The notes below the pieces were generated by a model. That model was not told the origin of the DNA and did not search any database. It worked only from the letters and a program-made list of their open reading frames with translations. From an uncultured Verrucomicrobiota bacterium (lineage in GTDB: Bacteria; Verrucomicrobiota; Kiritimatiellia; RFP12; UBA1067), in contig CAMOIK010000019.1 of NCBI GenBank assembly GCA_946615875.1, positions 1 through 17,116 of the forward strand: a DNA stretch of 17,116 nucleotides, written 5' to 3'. The position numbers and the translations under genes are program-made. Shown here piece by piece: positions 14,640-17,116 of this stretch (position 1 is its first letter; each line of letters begins with the position of its first letter).

Positions 14640-15643
14640 CACACGCCCTTCCTGTCGCAGAGCGCCGAGACGAACAGCGCCTTTATGGTGTGCATCCTGT
14701 TCTCGGATTCGTCGAACACCTTGGAATACTTGGACTCGAAGACTTCGTCCGTCACCTCCAGCGCGCCGGTGTCCTTCGTCGCCTCCGTGTTGGAGTCGTG
14801 GAAGGCCGGCAGGCAGTGCAGGAACATGAGCTTGCCGTCGAGGTTGCCGGTGGCGCGCATCAGATCCATGTTTATCTGGTAGGGGCGCAGCAGCTTTATG
14901 CGCTCGGCCGTCTTCGCCTCCTCGCCCATCGACACCCACACGTCGGTGTAGAGGACGTTCGCGCCGCGAACCCCCTCCGCCGGATCGTCGAACACGCGGA
15001 TGTCGGCGCCGTTGCGCCTGGCCACCTCCTCCGCCTCGGCCAGGATCTTCGCGTCCGGCCAGAGTTCGCGCGGAGTGCAGCAGACGTAACGGATGCCCGC
15101 CTTGGCGCAGCCCATCATCAGGGAGTTCGCCACGTTGTTGCGCCCGTCGCCCACATACGCCACGGTGCAGTCGTCGAGCGTGCCGAAGGTCTCCTTGATC
15201 GTCAGGAGGTCGGCAAGTATCTGCGTCGGATGGTAGTCGTCGGTGAGGCCGTTCCACACCGGCACGCCGGAATAGCGAGCCAGATCCTCGCACGTGCGCT
15301 GCGAGAAACCGCGGAAAAGGATGCCGTCGTATATGCGGCCCAGGACGCGCGCGGTGTCCTTCACGCTCTCCTTCTTCCCGAAGTGTATGTCCGGGCGCGT
15401 CAGGTACTCGGCGCCGCCGCCTTCGTCGCGCGCCGCGATGATAGACGAATTGCGCGTGCGCGTGGACGACTTCTCGAAGATGAGCGCGATGTTCTTCCTG
15501 TGCAGCAGGTCGCCGCGCACGCCGGCGCGGCGGCGCGCCTTGAGCTGCCCTGCGAGATCCACCAGGTTCAGCATCTCCTCGTCGGTGAACGACGTCAGGC
15601 GCATGAGGCTGCGCCCGCGCAGACTGTCCATCCAGTTGAGCAT
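14639..15643 (-). CDS. argF: Ornithine carbamoyltransferase
   Basis: It makes citrulline from ornithine and carbamoyl phosphate in arginine biosynthesis; a catabolic role (arcB) cannot be excluded from sequence alone. At 334 residues it has family length. The carbamoyl phosphate site SSTRTR is at 59-64, HPTQ with LAD at 138-145, the ornithine-specific SMG loop at 238-240 and the HCLP catalytic motif at 276-279 (LHCLPAFHD). The SMG loop and DxxxSMG context separate it from aspartate carbamoyltransferase. After STRTR the usual CAFEVA is replaced by NSSIIA, an uncommon variant. The ATG at 15643 has AAAGGAG about ten bases upstream. The gene lies 25 bp after thrS and overlaps the M3 peptidase by one base, forming one transcription unit. 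Confidence 0.95.
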   Translation of the reverse strand: MLNWMDSLRGRSLMRLTSFTDEEMLNLVDLAGQLKARRRAGVRGDLLHRKNIALIFEKSSTRTRNSSIIAARDEGGGAEYLTRPDIHFGKKESVKDTARVLGRIYDGILFRGFSQRTCEDLARYSGVPVWNGLTDDYHPTQILADLLTIKETFGTLDDCTVAYVGDGRNNVANSLMMGCAKAGIRYVCCTPRELWPDAKILAEAEEVARRNGADIRVFDDPAEGVRGANVLYTDVWVSMGEEAKTAERIKLLRPYQINMDLMRATGNLDGKLMFLHCLPAFHDSNTEATKDTGALEVTDEVFESKYSKVFDESENRMHTIKALFVSALCDRKGV

Positions 15644-15668
15644 TGTCCAAGAACTCCTTTCTCTTGCG

Positions 15669-17116
15669 CTACAGTTCCGCCTTGAGCCTGGCGAGGAACG
15701 CTTCGATCGTCATCGCGCCCAGGTCGCCGTCGGAGCGCGAACGCACGGAAATCGTGCCGGCCGCCTCGTCGCGCGGCCCCACGACGATCTGGTATGGCAC
15801 CTTCTGGATCGTCGCCTCGCGTATCTTGGCGCCCAGCTTCTCTGCGGAGGTGTCCACATCGACGCGGAAGCCGGACGCCTTGAGCTCGCCCTGCACCTTC
15901 TTGGCGTAGGCAAGCGCCTTGTCGCTGATCGGCAGCACGCGCACCTGCTCCGGCGCGAGCCACAGCGGGAACGCGCCCGCGTAGTGCTCGATGAGGATGC
16001 CGAAGAAACGCTCGATGGAGCCGAGGAGCGCGCGGTGCACCATGTAGGGCTGGTGCTCCTTGCCGTCGTCGCCTATGTAGGAGAGGTTGAAGCGCTCCGG
16101 CAGGTTGAAGTCGAACTGCACGGTGCCGAGCTGCCAAGGACGGCCGAGCGCGTCCTTGATCTTCATGTCGATCTTCGGGCCGTAGAAGGCGCCGCCCCCC
16201 TCGTCAACCTCGTAGGCCATCCCTTCCTGGTCTAGGGCGTCGCGCAACGACTGCGTGGCCTGCTCCCAGCGGGCGGGATCGCCAACCGCCTTCTCCGGCT
16301 TGGTGGAAAGGTATGCCTGGATGTCGTGGAAGCCGAATTTGCCGAGCATGCTCTTCGCGAACTCCACGGTCGCCTTGACCTCCTGCACGATCTGCTCGGG
16401 CGTGCAGAAGATGTGCGCATCGTCCTGCGTGAAGCCGCGCACGCGGAAGAGCCCGTGGCGCACGCCGTCCTTCTCGTAGCGATAGACGGTGCCAAGTTCC
16501 GCGTACCTGAGAGGCAGGTCGCGGTAGGAGCGCTTCTTGAACTGATAGACCTGGATGTGGAACGGGCAGTTCATCGGCTTGACGTAGTAGTCCTGCACGT
16601 ATGCGTCGTCGCCGCTGCCTTCCTGCACTTTCATCACCGGAAACATGCCGTCCTTGTAGAACGAGAGGTGGCCAGACGTCTCCCAGAGGTTGGACTTGCC
16701 GACGTGCGGCGTGTAGATTATCTCGTAGCCGGCCTCGTAGTGCTTCCTGCGCCAGTATTCCTCGATGGCCACGCGCACGCGCGCCCCCCTCGGGAGCCAG
16801 TGCGCCAGACCCGGCCCGACCTGCTCCGTGATCGTGAAGAGCTCGAGCTGCTTGCCGAGCACGCGGTGGTCGCGCTTCTTCGCCTCCTCCTCGCGGGCGA
16901 GCATGGCGTCAAGCTCCGCCTGGTCCTTCGCCACGATGCCGTAAACGCGCTGGAGCATCTTGTTCTTTTCGTCGCCACGGTAGTAGGAGCCTGCGACGCG
17001 GGTGAGCTTGACCACGCCGATCTGCGCGGAATGCTCCACGTGCGGGCCCCGGCACATTTCGACGTAGTCGCCCACCGTGTAGGTGGAGATGTCCTCGCCA
17101 TCCGGGATGTCGGCCA
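15669..17116 (-). CDS. thrS: Threonyl-tRNA synthetase (5' end outside window)
   Basis: It charges tRNA-Thr. The frame is open to the right edge; about 480 of an expected 640 or so residues are visible, so the N-terminal TGS and most of the editing domain are missing. The visible part starts at the end of the editing region (EMCRGPHV, GSYYRGDEKNKMLQRVYG). It continues with the class II core: motif 2 with RYEKDGVRHGLFRVRGFTQ and motif 3 near MVHRALLGSIERFFGIL. The three zinc ligands are the Cys of MNCPFH (codon 16566-16568), the His of DDAHIFC and the His of MVHRALLG. The C-terminal anticodon-binding domain follows from WLAPEQVRVLPIS to the end. It is the first gene of the thrS-argF-M3 peptidase run; its promoter, and any leader attenuator, would lie outside the window. 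Confidence 0.97.
   Translation of the reverse strand, partial: ADIPDGEDISTYTVGDYVEMCRGPHVEHSAQIGVVKLTRVAGSYYRGDEKNKMLQRVYGIVAKDQAELDAMLAREEEAKKRDHRVLGKQLELFTITEQVGPGLAHWLPRGARVRVAIEEYWRRKHYEAGYEIIYTPHVGKSNLWETSGHLSFYKDGMFPVMKVQEGSGDDAYVQDYYVKPMNCPFHIQVYQFKKRSYRDLPLRYAELGTVYRYEKDGVRHGLFRVRGFTQDDAHIFCTPEQIVQEVKATVEFAKSMLGKFGFHDIQAYLSTKPEKAVGDPARWEQATQSLRDALDQEGMAYEVDEGGGAFYGPKIDMKIKDALGRPWQLGTVQFDFNLPERFNLSYIGDDGKEHQPYMVHRALLGSIERFFGILIEHYAGAFPLWLAPEQVRVLPISDKALAYAKKVQGELKASGFRVDVDTSAEKLGAKIREATIQKVPYQIVVGPRDEAAGTISVRSRSDGDLGAMTIEAFLARLKAEL

Noticed and set aside
14640..15650. Apparent N-terminal extension fusing the M3 peptidase to an upstream 330-residue part
   Set aside because: That part is a shadow of argF in another frame. 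The peptidase has a proper ATG at 14639 with a ribosome binding site, overlapping the argF stop.

Overview
This is a GC-rich, densely coded bacterial chromosome segment with mostly conserved housekeeping genes and no tRNA, rRNA, CRISPR array, transposase or phage gene. The gene styles are those of a Gram-negative organism: a secreted TPR protein sits beside an ExbB/ExbD-type inner-membrane pair, a glycoside hydrolase family 2 enzyme carries a signal peptide, and a PPi-type pyruvate phosphate dikinase is present. Together with the RpiB-GlyA fusion this suggests an anaerobic, carbohydrate-using member of the PVC group (Kiritimatiellota/Lentisphaerota-like). That taxonomic call is inference; no marker here is decisive.

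Layout. On the + strand, the 3' part of pyruvate phosphate dikinase (1-2600, cut by the window edge) ends at a strong hairpin terminator. It is followed by a clear extended -10 promoter and orotate phosphoribosyltransferase pyrE (2747-3355). Everything from 3375 to the right edge is on the minus strand. Read in the direction of transcription, from right to left, it starts with thrS (cut by the edge), argF and an M3-family oligopeptidase, closely packed. Then come a secreted GH2 beta-galactosidase-like enzyme and a 413-bp intergenic region. Next is an rpiB-glyA fusion gene with its own promoter, followed after 80 bp by era. After 9 bp comes a four-gene overlapping set: a secreted TPR protein, an ExbB/TolQ-like protein, an ExbD/TolR-like protein and an unrecognised single-pass membrane protein. 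This set converges on pyrE with only 19 bp between the stop codons.

How the genes work together. The four overlapping genes look like one envelope complex: ExbB-like plus ExbD-like inner-membrane stator, a periplasmic TPR scaffold, and a small membrane-anchored partner. The residues that form the ion path in ExbB/ExbD (E. coli ExbD D25, ExbB T148 and T181) are replaced by Thr, Ala and Ala, while ExbB E176 is kept. This is the most unusual feature of the window. The other genes serve central metabolism (PEP/pyruvate interconversion, pyrimidine and arginine synthesis, pentose phosphate and one-carbon metabolism), ribosome assembly (era), tRNA charging (thrS), peptide turnover and beta-galactoside use.

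Two non-coding signals also deserve attention. The pyrE and rpiB-glyA promoters match at 23 of 25 positions, well beyond the -10 box. The intergenic region upstream of rpiB-glyA holds three tandem copies of an AT-rich 22-bp unit.
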